DNA from: Elusimicrobiota bacterium
GTDB lineage: Bacteria > Elusimicrobiota > Elusimicrobia > Elusimicrobiales > UBA9959
Direction of reading: 5' to 3'
Length of the DNA stretch: 16,367 bases
Assembly (NCBI GenBank): GCA_022703115.1
Contig: JAKLEK010000009.1
Location: forward strand, 1 to 16,367
The notes beneath the pieces were generated by a model. It ran no database searches. It saw only the letters and a list, made by a program, of their open reading frames with translations, and was not told where the DNA came from. Below, piece by piece: positions 1-7,639 of this stretch. Each line of letters opens with the position of its first letter. Positions within the stretch are counted from its first letter, which is position 1. The position numbers were made by a program, and so were the translations under genes.

Positions 1-1
1 G

Positions 2-181
2 CTTAAGAGCGGGGAGACCCTGGTGATAGGCGGGCTGAAGCGCAGCGAGCGTCAGGTGGCTAAGAACCGGGTGCCGATACTGGGCAGCATACCGCTTCTG
101 GGCGCTCTGTTCAGCAGCACGGACATAGTGGAGTCGCAGAGCTCCCTGTTCCTGTTCGTCACGTTCGACATCATAAAGTAG
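2..181 (+). CDS. cpaC: Secretin (CpaC/RcpA-type), C-terminal fragment
   Basis: This is the last 59 residues of an outer-membrane secretin; the gene begins upstream of the window. The tail carries the hallmark end of the secretin domain: a GETLVIGGL strand, then VPILGSIPLLGALFSS (the family's VPxLGxIPxLGxLF signature), then a closing strand rich in Leu, Phe and Val before a TAG stop. Secretins form the multimeric outer-membrane pore through which a pilus or secreted protein leaves the cell. The fragment alone cannot separate a Tad secretin from a type II secretion or type IV pilus secretin. The call as CpaC/RcpA rests on the next genes (cpaE, cpaF, tadB, tadC). Family assignment is firm and the subtype is inferred. 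Confidence 0.85.
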   Translation, partial: LKSGETLVIGGLKRSERQVAKNRVPILGSIPLLGALFSSTDIVESQSSLFLFVTFDIIK

Positions 182-207
182 CGGGCGGCGCGCGAAGCGA
201 AGCGTTC

Positions 208-223
208 AGCCGCGGCCGCGGCT
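208..223. repeat. Perfect 16-bp GC palindrome in the secretin-cpaE gap
   Basis: AGCCGCGGCCGCGGCT is its own reverse complement and lies in the 78-bp gap between the secretin stop and the CpaE start. It could fold as a short hairpin that damps transcription or protects the mRNA, but no T-run follows it, so it is not a standard intrinsic terminator. In DNA this GC-rich it may also be chance. Confidence 0.35.
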
Positions 224-259
224 CGCCGGCTTTGCGGCTCCCGGAGGCAGTTCCTTTAT

Positions 260-1087
260 ATGGATAATCTCAGTTCTTCGTCCCGGGTAATAACCTTCAC
301 CGGCCCCAAAGAGGGCGTCGGCAAGACCTCCGTTTCCCTGAACCTGGCCCTGGCCTGGGCGAACTACCAGAAGCGGAACGTCATCATAATCCCCCTGGAC
401 CCGGCCTGCCGCCAGGAACAGGCCATGATACTCGGACTCAATCCTCCTTCCATGGCCGAGATCATCCAGACGCTGGGGCGCGAGTCGGTGAGCGCCCTGG
501 GCGCGTTGCTGCGCGGCAAGATCCCGCTCTCCCACTACGGCGTCGGAGTGCTGCCTCTGGCCAAGCGCCGCGCTGACGCGGCCAGGCTGTCGCCCGACGT
601 CATACTCCCCATCCTTTCCAAGCTTTCCCAGTCCTTCGACATATTCCTTGACGTGGACCCGTATTTCCCGATGCAGGTCTTCGCCTTCGACATCTCGGAC
701 CTGGTGTTCTGGGTGACCAATTCCAACGTTTCCTCCCTGAACGCCACCGCCGCGACTTTCCGGGAGATAAACGAGCTGCATTTCCCCATCAGCAAGTTCG
801 AGGCCGTCTGCAACCTTTACGATATGCCGGGCGCGCTGGCGCCGAAAGAGGTCGAGAAGTTCTTCAAGCAGCTTGGCAAGGACATCCTGGCTTTCATGCC
901 GTGGGAGGATTCCCTGCCCGGCTATACCAATCAGAACAAGGTGCTCATAGTCGAGCAGCCCAACACGCAGTGGATAAAGGTATTGCGCGTGCTGCTCGGC
1001 CGCCTGGCGGAGCTGAAGCCGGGGGAGAAGCACTGGGCCACCACGGTGGCGGCCCCGGAGTTCACTCACGGCGCCGAAATGCTGTGA
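260..1087 (+). CDS. cpaE: CpaE/TadZ-like MinD/ParA-family ATPase
   Basis: A 275-residue P-loop ATPase of the MinD/ParA/CpaE group. The deviant Walker A is at residues 17-24 (KEGVGKTS) with signature Lys17 and catalytic Lys22; the usual KGG is KEG here. Asp47 in PLDPACRQ fits the switch I position, and hydrophobic FDIFLDVDP (residues 126-134, Asp131) fits the Walker A'/B strand. In Tad systems CpaE/TadZ localises the pilus machine at the inner membrane. Characterised CpaE proteins usually carry an N-terminal receiver-like domain; this one starts almost directly at the P-loop, so it is an ATPase-only form. A GGAGG motif lies about 12 nt before the ATG, a rather long spacing. It sits between the secretin and cpaF, as in many tad operons. 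Its TGA stop lies in the same reading frame as cpaF. Confidence 0.85.
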   Translation: MDNLSSSSRVITFTGPKEGVGKTSVSLNLALAWANYQKRNVIIIPLDPACRQEQAMILGLNPPSMAEIIQTLGRESVSALGALLRGKIPLSHYGVGVLPLAKRRADAARLSPDVILPILSKLSQSFDIFLDVDPYFPMQVFAFDISDLVFWVTNSNVSSLNATAATFREINELHFPISKFEAVCNLYDMPGALAPKEVEKFFKQLGKDILAFMPWEDSLPGYTNQNKVLIVEQPNTQWIKVLRVLLGRLAELKPGEKHWATTVAAPEFTHGAEML

Positions 1088-1201
1088 AGACCCAGCCGCG
1101 AGGGGGAGGCCCAGCCGGGGGCGGCCCCCAAACCCGCCGGTCCCGCCCAGCCGCCCAAGAAAACGGACGTTCCCGCTTTCTGGGACGACCTCAAGAGGAA
1201 G
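1084..1201 (+). other. Probable N-terminal coding extension of CpaF lacking an in-frame start
   Basis: The cpaF frame stays open upstream of its first ATG (1202) right back to the CpaE stop at 1085-1087, but contains no ATG, GTG, TTG or CTG. It looks coding: 32 of 38 codons end in G or C, and it reads as a Pro/Ala-rich linker followed by DVPAFWDDLKRK, which runs directly into MHKDVVTALEL. This resembles the known CpaF N-terminus, a Pro/Ala-rich tail and then a DLK..VH..LI helix. A GTG at 1084-1086 overlaps the CpaE stop as GTGA, a classic coupled start, but in the neighbouring frame. Removing one G from the five-G run at 1102-1106 would join that GTG to the cpaF frame. Confidence 0.6.
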
Positions 1202-2482
1202 ATGCACAAGGACGTGGTCACCGCGCTAGAGCTGGAAAGGATCAAGATCAGCGATACCGACGGCGCCGCCAACGCGGCGACGCGCAAGAAGGTGGACCTG
1301 ATCATCAACAGCCTTCTGCAGAAGGAGACCGAGATGGCGCTCACCAGGGAGCAGCGCGCCGTCTTCATCAACGAGCTGCTCGACGAGATCCTCGGCTTGG
1401 GTCCGCTGGAAGGGCTGATGAGGGACCAGGCCGTCACCGAGATCATGGTGAACGCTCCGGACAAGGTATACATAGAGAGGGCCGGCAAACTGACCCTGAC
1501 CGAATTCCAGTTCAGGGACGACGAACAGATCATCCAGGTCATGAAGAGGATAGTCGCTCCGCTCGGCCGGCGCATAGACGAGTCGGTCCCGCTGGTGGAC
1601 GCGCGCCTCAAGGACGGTTCCCGCGTCAACGCCATCATTCCCCCGTTGGCGGTCTCCGGCCCGACCCTTACCATCAGAAGGTTCTCCAGCAAACCCTTTA
1701 CGGATTCGGAACTCATAAAGAAAGGCAGCGTCTCCCAGGAGTGCGTGGACTTCCTGAAGGCCTGCGTGAAGATGCGCAAATCCGTGATAATTTCCGGCGG
1801 TACCGGCACCGGTAAGACCACGTTCCTGAACATGCTTTCCAGCTACATCCCCACGGACGAGCGCATCATAACCGTCGAGGACGTGGCCGAGCTCAGGCTG
1901 GAGCAGGACCATTGGGTGCGGCTCGAGAGCAGGCCGGCCAACATCGAAGGCAAAGGCCAGGTGACCATCCGCGACCTGGTGAAGAACTGCCTTCGTATGC
2001 GGCCCGACCGGATAGTGGTGGGCGAGGTCCGCAGTTCCGAGGCCCTGGACATGCTCCAGGCCATGAACACCGGCCACGACGGCTCGCTGGCCACCATCCA
2101 CGCGAACCAGCCGCGGGACGCCCTCACCAGGCTCGAGGCCATGTGTCTCATGGCCGGAGTGGACCTGCCGGTCTGGGCGCTGCGCGAGATGATAGCTTCC
2201 GCCGTGCATCTGATAATCCAGCTGACCAGGTTCTCCGACGGGACCAGGAAGGTGACCGCGGTGACCGAGATCACCGGCCGGGAGGAGAACCAGATCACGA
2301 TCCACGACCTTTTCAGGTATCATCAGACCGGGATAGACAAGGAGAGCGGGAGAGTGCTGGGGCAGTTCACGGCCACCGGCGATCCCCCGAAGTTCTTCAA
2401 GGACTTCGAGGCGCACGGCATCCCTATGCCGATAGACCTCTTCTGGACCGAGGAGCAGAAGCGGGCGCGCGGGGTCAGGTAG
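1202..2482 (+). CDS. cpaF: CpaF/TadA secretion ATPase of the Tad pilus
   Basis: Hexameric GspE/VirB11-superfamily motor ATPase that powers Flp pilus assembly at the cytoplasmic face of the inner membrane. The N-terminal domain has the typical LGLGPLEGLMRD and TEIMVNAPDKVYIER segments. The C-terminal domain has Walker A GGTGTGKTT (residues 199-207, Lys205), the acidic box around TVEDVAELRL (Glu226), the Walker B region DRIVVGEVR (Glu275) and the His box GHDGSLATIHANQPRD starting near 291. The body matches the family over its full length. The start is doubtful: ATG 1202 falls inside a helix that appears conserved in CpaF, and coding signal continues upstream to the CpaE stop without an in-frame start codon. 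AGAGG sits only a few bases before this ATG, too close for a good ribosome site. The next gene, tadB, starts 12 nt after the stop. Confidence 0.94.
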   Translation: MHKDVVTALELERIKISDTDGAANAATRKKVDLIINSLLQKETEMALTREQRAVFINELLDEILGLGPLEGLMRDQAVTEIMVNAPDKVYIERAGKLTLTEFQFRDDEQIIQVMKRIVAPLGRRIDESVPLVDARLKDGSRVNAIIPPLAVSGPTLTIRRFSSKPFTDSELIKKGSVSQECVDFLKACVKMRKSVIISGGTGTGKTTFLNMLSSYIPTDERIITVEDVAELRLEQDHWVRLESRPANIEGKGQVTIRDLVKNCLRMRPDRIVVGEVRSSEALDMLQAMNTGHDGSLATIHANQPRDALTRLEAMCLMAGVDLPVWALREMIASAVHLIIQLTRFSDGTRKVTAVTEITGREENQITIHDLFRYHQTGIDKESGRVLGQFTATGDPPKFFKDFEAHGIPMPIDLFWTEEQKRARGVR

Positions 2483-2494
2483 GACGGACATCCT

Positions 2495-4096
2495 ATGGGA
2501 AGGCATACGGTAACAAAGACCGGAAGGGTCGCCCTCCGCGCCGCCGCGCGCGCGGCCGCGTCGGCTCTGGCGCTGGCCTGCGCGCTCATCCCGGCCGCCG
2601 GCCGAGCCGACGCCGCTATCCTGACCAAGGGGCAGATGGCCGAGGTGAACTGCGCCTCGGTGAAGATGCAGCTTTTCTACTATTATCTCGCTCCGGAGCG
2701 GGAGGAGAAGCTGAGGGATTATCCGGTGAAGTGCAAGGGCTCCTCCTTCAACATCAAGATGCCTTCCTGGGTGGATTCCGTGGTCCCGGCCATGCTCGCC
2801 AACAAGGTCTGGCGCGATCCCGAAGAGGGGGAGATCTCGGAGGCGGCTCTCTGGCAGACCCCCGTGTCGATAATCTACGAGTTCATGGAGCTCACCAAGA
2901 AGACCTTCCCCAGGGAGGACATGGGCGCCGAGATCTCCCCGGGCCTTCTGGTCAAGGAATACGCCGATATCCGGATCCGCATGCAGATGTCCCTGGACCG
3001 GCTGTACCGCTCCAAACGCGGCGACTCCATGAACGGCCGCGGCCGTACCCTGATGGCCCTTTTCAATCTCATTCTGCGCGAAATGGAAAGCGTCGCGGAC
3101 TCCATCTCCAGCGCCGACCAGCGCCGCTACGCGGAAGCCGTAACGGCGATAGCGGTGCTGAGCCAGGACTCCTTCAGCGTCCTCCTGAGGTCGCCGCGGG
3201 CCTATGTGCAGCCGGGGGAGATATCCAGGACGCAGCAGGTCCTGTATACCGGCGCGACCGTGCTCGGGATCCTGCTGGTCTTCCTCGCCGTCCGGCTGTA
3301 TTTCATGCTGAACGAGGAAAAGACCGAGAAGATGATCGTCGACTACATCTCCAAGGCCGAAAAATGGACGGACGCTTTCTCCAGGCAGTTCATAAACATA
3401 AAGGTCCACTATCTCGTCGGCGCGCCGATAGCGCTTTTCGGCCTGGCCGGCATGATGACCTTCAACCTTCCGGCTTTCATCTTCCTGACCCTGCTCGGCG
3501 CCTATATAGGTCTCAGGGCTCCCAACTTCGTCCTGAACTATATGAAGATCAAGCGCGGTCTGAAGGTCGACACGCAGCTGATGGACGCGCTGATCCTGAT
3601 GTCCAACGCTCTCAGGTCGGGCCTCGACATCGTTCAGGGCTTCGAAATGGTCTCCAAGGACCTGCTGCCGCCGATCTCCGACGAGTTCGGCCTGGTCATC
3701 AAGAATTATCAGCTGGGCATGCCTTTCGAGAACGCTCTGGGGGTAATGGAAGAGCGCGTCACCAGCAAGATGCTTTCCTATATGATACGCGCCATAGTGC
3801 TGCAGAGACAGATGGGCGGAAATCTGACCAAGGTCTTCGAGCGGATAGTGATAGACATCCGGGAGGAGTCTAAGCTCGAGGAGAAGACCAAGGCGATGAC
3901 GGCCCAGCAGCGCATCCAGTCCATAGTCGTAGGCATCATGCCCTGGATCATGCTCAGCATCATGTTCATGTTCCAGCCGAAGCTTATGATCGAATTCTAT
4001 ACTTCGCCGCTGGGCGTCGGCGTGTTCCTGGGCTGCGCGGTCTGGATAGCCATAGGTATGAAGGTCGTGTCGGCGCTCGGCAAAATAAGGGTGTAA
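2495..4096 (+). CDS. tadB: TadB-like platform protein with N-terminal secreted domain
   Basis: The C-terminal half is a standard T2SSF/TadB inner-membrane platform protein: TM helices about 306-345, the cytoplasmic domain with LMDALILMSNALRSGLDIVQ and RQMGGNLTKVFERI, and terminal helices about 474-493 and 507-527. TadB works with TadC as the base on which CpaF acts. Unusually, 533 residues is far longer than common TadB (roughly 300). The extra part is at the N-terminus: an Arg-rich start, an Ala/Leu signal-peptide-like stretch ending near Ala-Asp-Ala (about residue 40), and about 205 mostly polar residues predicted outside the cytoplasm before a first TM at 250-272. The extension could sense or contact the periplasmic part of the machine; I recognise no family in it. 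The ATG follows the cpaF stop by 12 nt, with AGGA about 10 nt upstream. Confidence 0.92.
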   Translation: MGRHTVTKTGRVALRAAARAAASALALACALIPAAGRADAAILTKGQMAEVNCASVKMQLFYYYLAPEREEKLRDYPVKCKGSSFNIKMPSWVDSVVPAMLANKVWRDPEEGEISEAALWQTPVSIIYEFMELTKKTFPREDMGAEISPGLLVKEYADIRIRMQMSLDRLYRSKRGDSMNGRGRTLMALFNLILREMESVADSISSADQRRYAEAVTAIAVLSQDSFSVLLRSPRAYVQPGEISRTQQVLYTGATVLGILLVFLAVRLYFMLNEEKTEKMIVDYISKAEKWTDAFSRQFINIKVHYLVGAPIALFGLAGMMTFNLPAFIFLTLLGAYIGLRAPNFVLNYMKIKRGLKVDTQLMDALILMSNALRSGLDIVQGFEMVSKDLLPPISDEFGLVIKNYQLGMPFENALGVMEERVTSKMLSYMIRAIVLQRQMGGNLTKVFERIVIDIREESKLEEKTKAMTAQQRIQSIVVGIMPWIMLSIMFMFQPKLMIEFYTSPLGVGVFLGCAVWIAIGMKVVSALGKIRV

Positions 4097-4126
4097 GGGC
4101 CGCCGCCGCCCGCCAGAGGATCGGTT

Positions 4127-5023
4127 ATGGACGCTTTGACCGGATATTTCCTTACGGGTCTCGCCATCGTGGGGTCCTTCGCGACCTTCTCGGCCGTGCA
4201 GCGCTTCTTCGCGCCGAAGGAGGAGGAGCGCCCGGCCATCGGCGATATCAGCGACCTGGAGGGCAAGGAGGTCTCGGTCTTCGCGAAGCTGGAGGGCAGC
4301 AAGAGCTTCTGGGACCAGGTGGACCTGTTCTTCGCCCGTTCGCTGGGGATGGAGAAGAAGCTGGTCGAGAGCTATATGCTTCTCGGCCGTCCGACCAATA
4401 CCGATCCCATACGCATGCTCCATGTGAAGCAGATCATGGCCGTCATGCTGCCGCTGATGATGTTCCTGGCCGGCGACTCCCTGTACGCGCTGGCCCTGGC
4501 CCCGGTGGGTTTCATCATGCCGGACGTTTTCCACTATTCCCGCAAGATTAGGGCCCGGCAGACCGACATACTCCGCAGCTTCCCCACTTTCGTCGACCTG
4601 GCCGCGCTGATGATAGAATCCGGCCTGGACTACATGAACGCTTTCGACCGCATAGTCAAGATCGCCCCGGTGAAGACCAACCTGGAGCTGGAAGTGGAGA
4701 GCACCATAAACGAGGTGCAGCTGGGGTATTCCCGGAGGAACGCCCTCAGACGTCTTTCCGTGCGGACCGGCCTCCAGGAGGTCCGTTCTTTCGCCGGGTT
4801 GATCATCCAGTCGGACGAGCTCGGCACCAGCCTGGTGGACCTGCTTAGGAACTATTCGGCGGACATGCGCTTCCGCCGTCTGAACAAGGCCGAGAAACTG
4901 GCCGCCCAGGCCTCCACCAAGATGCTGATACCCCTGTTCATTTTCATTTTCCCCACGGTCTTCATACTCATGCTGTCGCCGATGATCTACAACATGCTGA
5001 CCGGCGGAGGAATGCCGTTCTAG
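4127..5023 (+). CDS. tadC: TadC-like platform protein
   Basis: A 298-residue T2SSF-domain inner-membrane protein, the usual TadC length and its usual place after TadB. There is an N-terminal TM (about 7-24), a hydrophobic pair about 103-137 ending in GFIMPDVF, a cytoplasmic T2SSF core with RQTDILRSFPTFVDLAALMI, ESGLDYMNAFDRI and the SDELGTSLVDLLRNYS segment typical of TadC, and a C-terminal TM at 266-291. It probably forms the membrane platform with TadB. The start is well supported: AGAGGA at 4115-4120 lies 6 nt before the ATG, and 30 nt separate it from tadB. Confidence 0.92.
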   Translation: MDALTGYFLTGLAIVGSFATFSAVQRFFAPKEEERPAIGDISDLEGKEVSVFAKLEGSKSFWDQVDLFFARSLGMEKKLVESYMLLGRPTNTDPIRMLHVKQIMAVMLPLMMFLAGDSLYALALAPVGFIMPDVFHYSRKIRARQTDILRSFPTFVDLAALMIESGLDYMNAFDRIVKIAPVKTNLELEVESTINEVQLGYSRRNALRRLSVRTGLQEVRSFAGLIIQSDELGTSLVDLLRNYSADMRFRRLNKAEKLAAQASTKMLIPLFIFIFPTVFILMLSPMIYNMLTGGGMPF

Positions 5024-5054
5024 TGCCCGGGCCCGGAGCCGGCGGGAGCTTTCT

Positions 5055-6368
5055 ATGAAGAATTCCATCATGCAGCTCTTCCTCGCCTGCCTTTGCTTCT
5101 CCGTACAGGCGTTGGCGGCCCAGCCCAAGGTCAAGAGCGAGGAGTCGCTTTTCCTAGCCCTCCAGAAGACCGGGATCGGGTCCATGAACGAGCTGGAGGA
5201 GAAGAAGAAGTTCATAGAAACGGTCAGGCTGGAGAAGCAGAAGATACAGGATAAGATGCTGGTCAACGTCTACCAGAACGCTTTCGACTATTACCGCGCC
5301 GGGAATTACGAGGACGCCCGCGACCTCTCCTCCAAGATATTGTCCATAGACCCGGGCTTCGAGGACGCCAGTATGCTGAAGGAGGCCGCCGAGCAGCTCC
5401 GCGGCTCGTCCCGTCCCGGCGTGACGGAGAAGATCATGCTGGAGGACCGCTTCAAGAGCGCGCTTTCCCTCTATAACGACGGCCGCATCCTCGACGCGTA
5501 CAAGAAAATGGATGAGGTGGTCAAGCTCTCCCCGAATAACATCAAGGCCAAATACTGGCTGGGCCGGATGAAGAACGACCTGTGCGATTACTATTACCAG
5601 CAGGGAGACCAGCTTTACGCCAAACGCGACTACAAAGGCGCCCTGGACAACATGTATAACGCCCTCATGATAAGGCCCAGGGACGCCAGGATAGTGGAAT
5701 ACATCGCCAGGGTGGAGGACGATCTGCGCAGGGAGACCGCTAACGACAAGCTCAGGTCCGCCCTGCGGGATTACGCGCAGGGCCGGCTTAAGGAGGCCTA
5801 CGCCGGTCTCAAGGGCGTCCTGGAGGTCCAGCCGGGCGATTCCAAGGCCGGAAAGCTCCTCGCCGACGTGACCAGCGAGATAGAGCAGGGGTACATAGCG
5901 CGCGGCAGGAAACTCTACGGGGAAAGGAAGTTCACCGCCGCCATAGCGGAATGGGGCGAGGCCAAGCCTTACACTTCCAACCTTTCCTATCTGGACAAGC
6001 TGATAGCCAGGGCCAGGGAGCAGATGCGCCTGGACGCCGATGAGAAGCGCCGCAAGGCCGAAGAGGCCGCCAGGCGCGCCAGGGAAGAGAGCGAGCGGAT
6101 GAAGCGCGAGGAAGAGGAGCGCCGCAGGGCGGAGGAAGAGGCCGCCAGGCTCAACAGAGGCGGACCTATGGAAGGCCCTGTGGTCAAGACGACCACCGAG
6201 GAGAACCGCAGGACGGCGATGCGCCATTACGAGGAAGGCCTCAAGTATTACCAGAACGCCAACTACGAGAAGGCCCGGGACGAATGGACCATCGCCAAGC
6301 AGCTGGACCCCGGCAACGAGGACGTGGAACAGGGCCTGAGGCGGCTCGACCAGCTGCGCGGGGATTAA
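5055..6368 (+). CDS. Secreted TPR-repeat protein with charged coiled coil
   Basis: The N-terminus has a short signal peptide (hydrophobic LFLACLCFSVQALAA, cleavage likely near residue 22), so the protein acts in the periplasm. Four clear TPR-like helix pairs follow, such as YYRAGNYEDARDLSSKILSI, LYAKRDYKGALDNMYNALMI and YAQGRLKEAYAGLKGVL, plus a more divergent one (LYGERKFTAAIAEW). A highly charged Lys/Arg/Glu coiled coil runs about 325-368, and one last TPR ends the protein (YYQNANYEKARDEWTIAKQL). TPR proteins in tad operons (TadD) are thought to help secretin assembly or stability, so that role is plausible here, but length and domain order differ from a typical TadD. GGGAG lies about 7 nt before the ATG. 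It stands 31 nt after tadC and 18 nt before the membrane sensor, so it is probably cotranscribed. Confidence 0.85.
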   Translation: MKNSIMQLFLACLCFSVQALAAQPKVKSEESLFLALQKTGIGSMNELEEKKKFIETVRLEKQKIQDKMLVNVYQNAFDYYRAGNYEDARDLSSKILSIDPGFEDASMLKEAAEQLRGSSRPGVTEKIMLEDRFKSALSLYNDGRILDAYKKMDEVVKLSPNNIKAKYWLGRMKNDLCDYYYQQGDQLYAKRDYKGALDNMYNALMIRPRDARIVEYIARVEDDLRRETANDKLRSALRDYAQGRLKEAYAGLKGVLEVQPGDSKAGKLLADVTSEIEQGYIARGRKLYGERKFTAAIAEWGEAKPYTSNLSYLDKLIARAREQMRLDADEKRRKAEEAARRAREESERMKREEEERRRAEEEAARLNRGGPMEGPVVKTTTEENRRTAMRHYEEGLKYYQNANYEKARDEWTIAKQLDPGNEDVEQGLRRLDQLRGD

Positions 6369-6386
6369 GGGCCCGGGAACAGAACT

Positions 6387-7502
6387 ATGCGGCTCACTAC
6401 CAGATGGCTGATGTGGTTCCTCGGCATAGGCATCTACGTGATGTGCCTGGGGGGCGTGTTCTATTACAACCTTTTCAAGTGGACGTTCGACGAGAAGCTG
6501 AAGACCGAGATCATCGACAAGATCAAGATGTACGCTCCGCCCCTGAGCAAGGGCCTGATGGGCAATTCCCGGGTGATGACCTTCCCGGAATACGACGTGA
6601 TGCAGGCGCTGATAAAGGACGAACGCATCGCCTCGGTCCTCTACCTGAGCCGCTCCGGCACCGTGCGCTGGCACAAGGACACACGTTTTATCGGAAAATC
6701 CTGGGACGAGTTCCAGAAGGCCATCCCTCCCGCCACCGACGCCATAACCCAGGCTTATTTCTCCAAGCATCCTAAAGTGAGGCCGGTGCCGAACGAGTCC
6801 TTCTATGAGATAGCGATCCCTTTCACCGCCCGTACCGAGATAATCGGCATCATATCGGTCCTGGTCTCCAAGGCCCCGGCCGACGTTCTGGTGGGTTCCG
6901 CGATGCGCAAGTACGTCTTCGGCGCCCTGGGCGTGCTCTTCCTTCTGGGGCTCCCTCTGTATTTCTTCCTGCACCATTACGTCGTCTCTCCCATGGAGGC
7001 GCTGCAGGACAACGTGGACAATATATCTCTGAAGACCTTCGACCTGCGTTTCCCGCCCAGGAGCGACGAGATCGGAGGGCTGGTCGGGGCGATCTCGCGG
7101 CTTCTGGGGAAGATGAAGCTGGAAATAGAGGGGATCGTCAACCGGGACAGGAAGTACAAGGAAGCGGAACAGAAATGGTGGCGCTCGCTGCTGAACACCA
7201 TAGTCCCCGGAGAGCAGTACGTGATAGTCGTGGACGAGAACAATAACATCCTATACGCGAATTTCGAGCTGGCGGGCGGCGGCGAGGCCAAGAACATCCA
7301 CCTCCTGGACGTAGTCGACAGCCAGCAGCAGAACCTTCTTCGTCTGGTCGGGCAGGCTTTCGAAACCCCGAACCGTATCGTCGAGGGGGAGACCGTCTTC
7401 CGCAACCAGAACCTCGGCGTGAAGGTGCTTCACGTCGGCGACACCTCGGAGATGAGCCGCACGCTAATCCTGCTGCACCCTAAATCCGGAATAAATATCT
7501 GA
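6387..7502 (+). CDS. Membrane sensor with HAMP and PAS-like domains, no output domain
   Basis: A 371-residue protein with the front half of a histidine kinase and nothing after it. TM1 is about 8-27 (WLMWFLGIGIYVMCLGGVF), an extracytoplasmic sensor region runs about 30-172, TM2 176-199 (YVFGALGVLFLLGLPLYFFL), then a HAMP linker about 198-250 (VVSPMEALQDNVDNIS, then RSDEIGGLVGAISRLL), a short coil, and a PAS-like domain about 265-371 with YVIVVDENNNILYANFELA. No H-box, ATP-binding, GGDEF or methyl-accepting domain follows, and a TGA stop closes the frame. It may relay signals by contacting the kinases or the pilus machine. It is the last gene of the machine operon; a GC hairpin follows. The start (ATG 6387) has only a weak GGGA upstream. 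Domain calls are from pattern and the role is unknown. Confidence 0.82.
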   Translation: MRLTTRWLMWFLGIGIYVMCLGGVFYYNLFKWTFDEKLKTEIIDKIKMYAPPLSKGLMGNSRVMTFPEYDVMQALIKDERIASVLYLSRSGTVRWHKDTRFIGKSWDEFQKAIPPATDAITQAYFSKHPKVRPVPNESFYEIAIPFTARTEIIGIISVLVSKAPADVLVGSAMRKYVFGALGVLFLLGLPLYFFLHHYVVSPMEALQDNVDNISLKTFDLRFPPRSDEIGGLVGAISRLLGKMKLEIEGIVNRDRKYKEAEQKWWRSLLNTIVPGEQYVIVVDENNNILYANFELAGGGEAKNIHLLDVVDSQQQNLLRLVGQAFETPNRIVEGETVFRNQNLGVKVLHVGDTSEMSRTLILLHPKSGINI

Positions 7503-7507
7503 TCCAT

Positions 7508-7527
7508 CCCCAGCCGGCAGGCTGGGG
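7508..7527. terminator. Perfect GC hairpin at the end of the pilus machine operon
   Basis: An 8-bp perfect stem, CCCCAGCC paired with GGCTGGGG, with a GGCA loop begins 5 nt after the sensor stop codon. No T-run follows, so it may terminate weakly, act with Rho, or protect the 3' end of the operon mRNA. Its position just past the last gene supports a 3'-end role. Confidence 0.5.
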
Positions 7528-7529
7528 AG

Positions 7530-7639
7530 GGCTGCTGATCAATGATCGCTAGTATGCTAGTAGGTCTCATAAGGAGACTACCTTATGGCTACAAGCGATC
7601 ACGCATCAACAGCCTACCAGCAATCATTGATCAGTAGTC
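7530..7639. repeat. 29-nt imperfect inverted repeat, structured AT-richer island
   Basis: The arms 7530-7558 and 7611-7639 match at 24 of 29 positions, with a perfect 12-bp core (CTGATCAATGAT at 7535-7546 against ATCATTGATCAG at 7623-7634). Nested or alternative pairings exist inside: GATCGCT (7544-7550) with AGCGATC (7594-7600), and the hairpin 7568-7587. A 7-bp direct repeat GCTAGTA (7548-7554, 7556-7562) and a small palindrome AGTAGTCTACT (7633-7643) add to it. The stretch is visibly richer in A and T than the genes around it. It could be a structured RNA, a regulator-binding region or a decayed small mobile element. I see no transposase and no flanking target-site duplication. Confidence 0.55.
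7568..7587 (+). promoter_or_regulatory. Hairpin sequestering a Shine-Dalgarno and start codon
   Basis: CATAAGG (7568-7574) pairs perfectly with CCTTATG (7581-7587) around a six-base loop AGACTA. The left arm and loop hold AAGGAG (7571-7576), an excellent ribosome-binding sequence, and the right arm ends in an ATG (7585-7587). A competing stem, TAG(G)TCTC (7561-7568) with GAGACTA (7574-7580), cannot form at the same time. Two mutually exclusive hairpins around a start site resemble a translational switch. This is inference from base pairing only. Confidence 0.35.

Noticed and set aside
206..1207. A 333-codon minus-strand frame opposite cpaE
   Set aside because: No motif or ribosome-site support; the plus-strand ATPase explains the region.
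1912..3873. A 653-codon plus-strand frame overlapping cpaF and tadB
   Set aside because: Arg/Gly/Pro-rich product in the wrong frame over two well-identified genes.
1226..5266. A 1346-codon open frame on the minus strand
   Set aside because: It runs antisense to cpaF, tadB and tadC, whose motifs are unmistakable. Its product is rich in His, Gly, Arg and Asp with no domain. Such long antisense frames arise from strong G/C third-position bias.
7530..7639. Insertion sequence, MITE or integron attC site
   Set aside because: The inverted repeat is real, but there is no transposase or integrase, no target-site duplication at the arm ends, and no attC-type core-site motif in the expected place. 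It is kept as a structured island of unknown origin.
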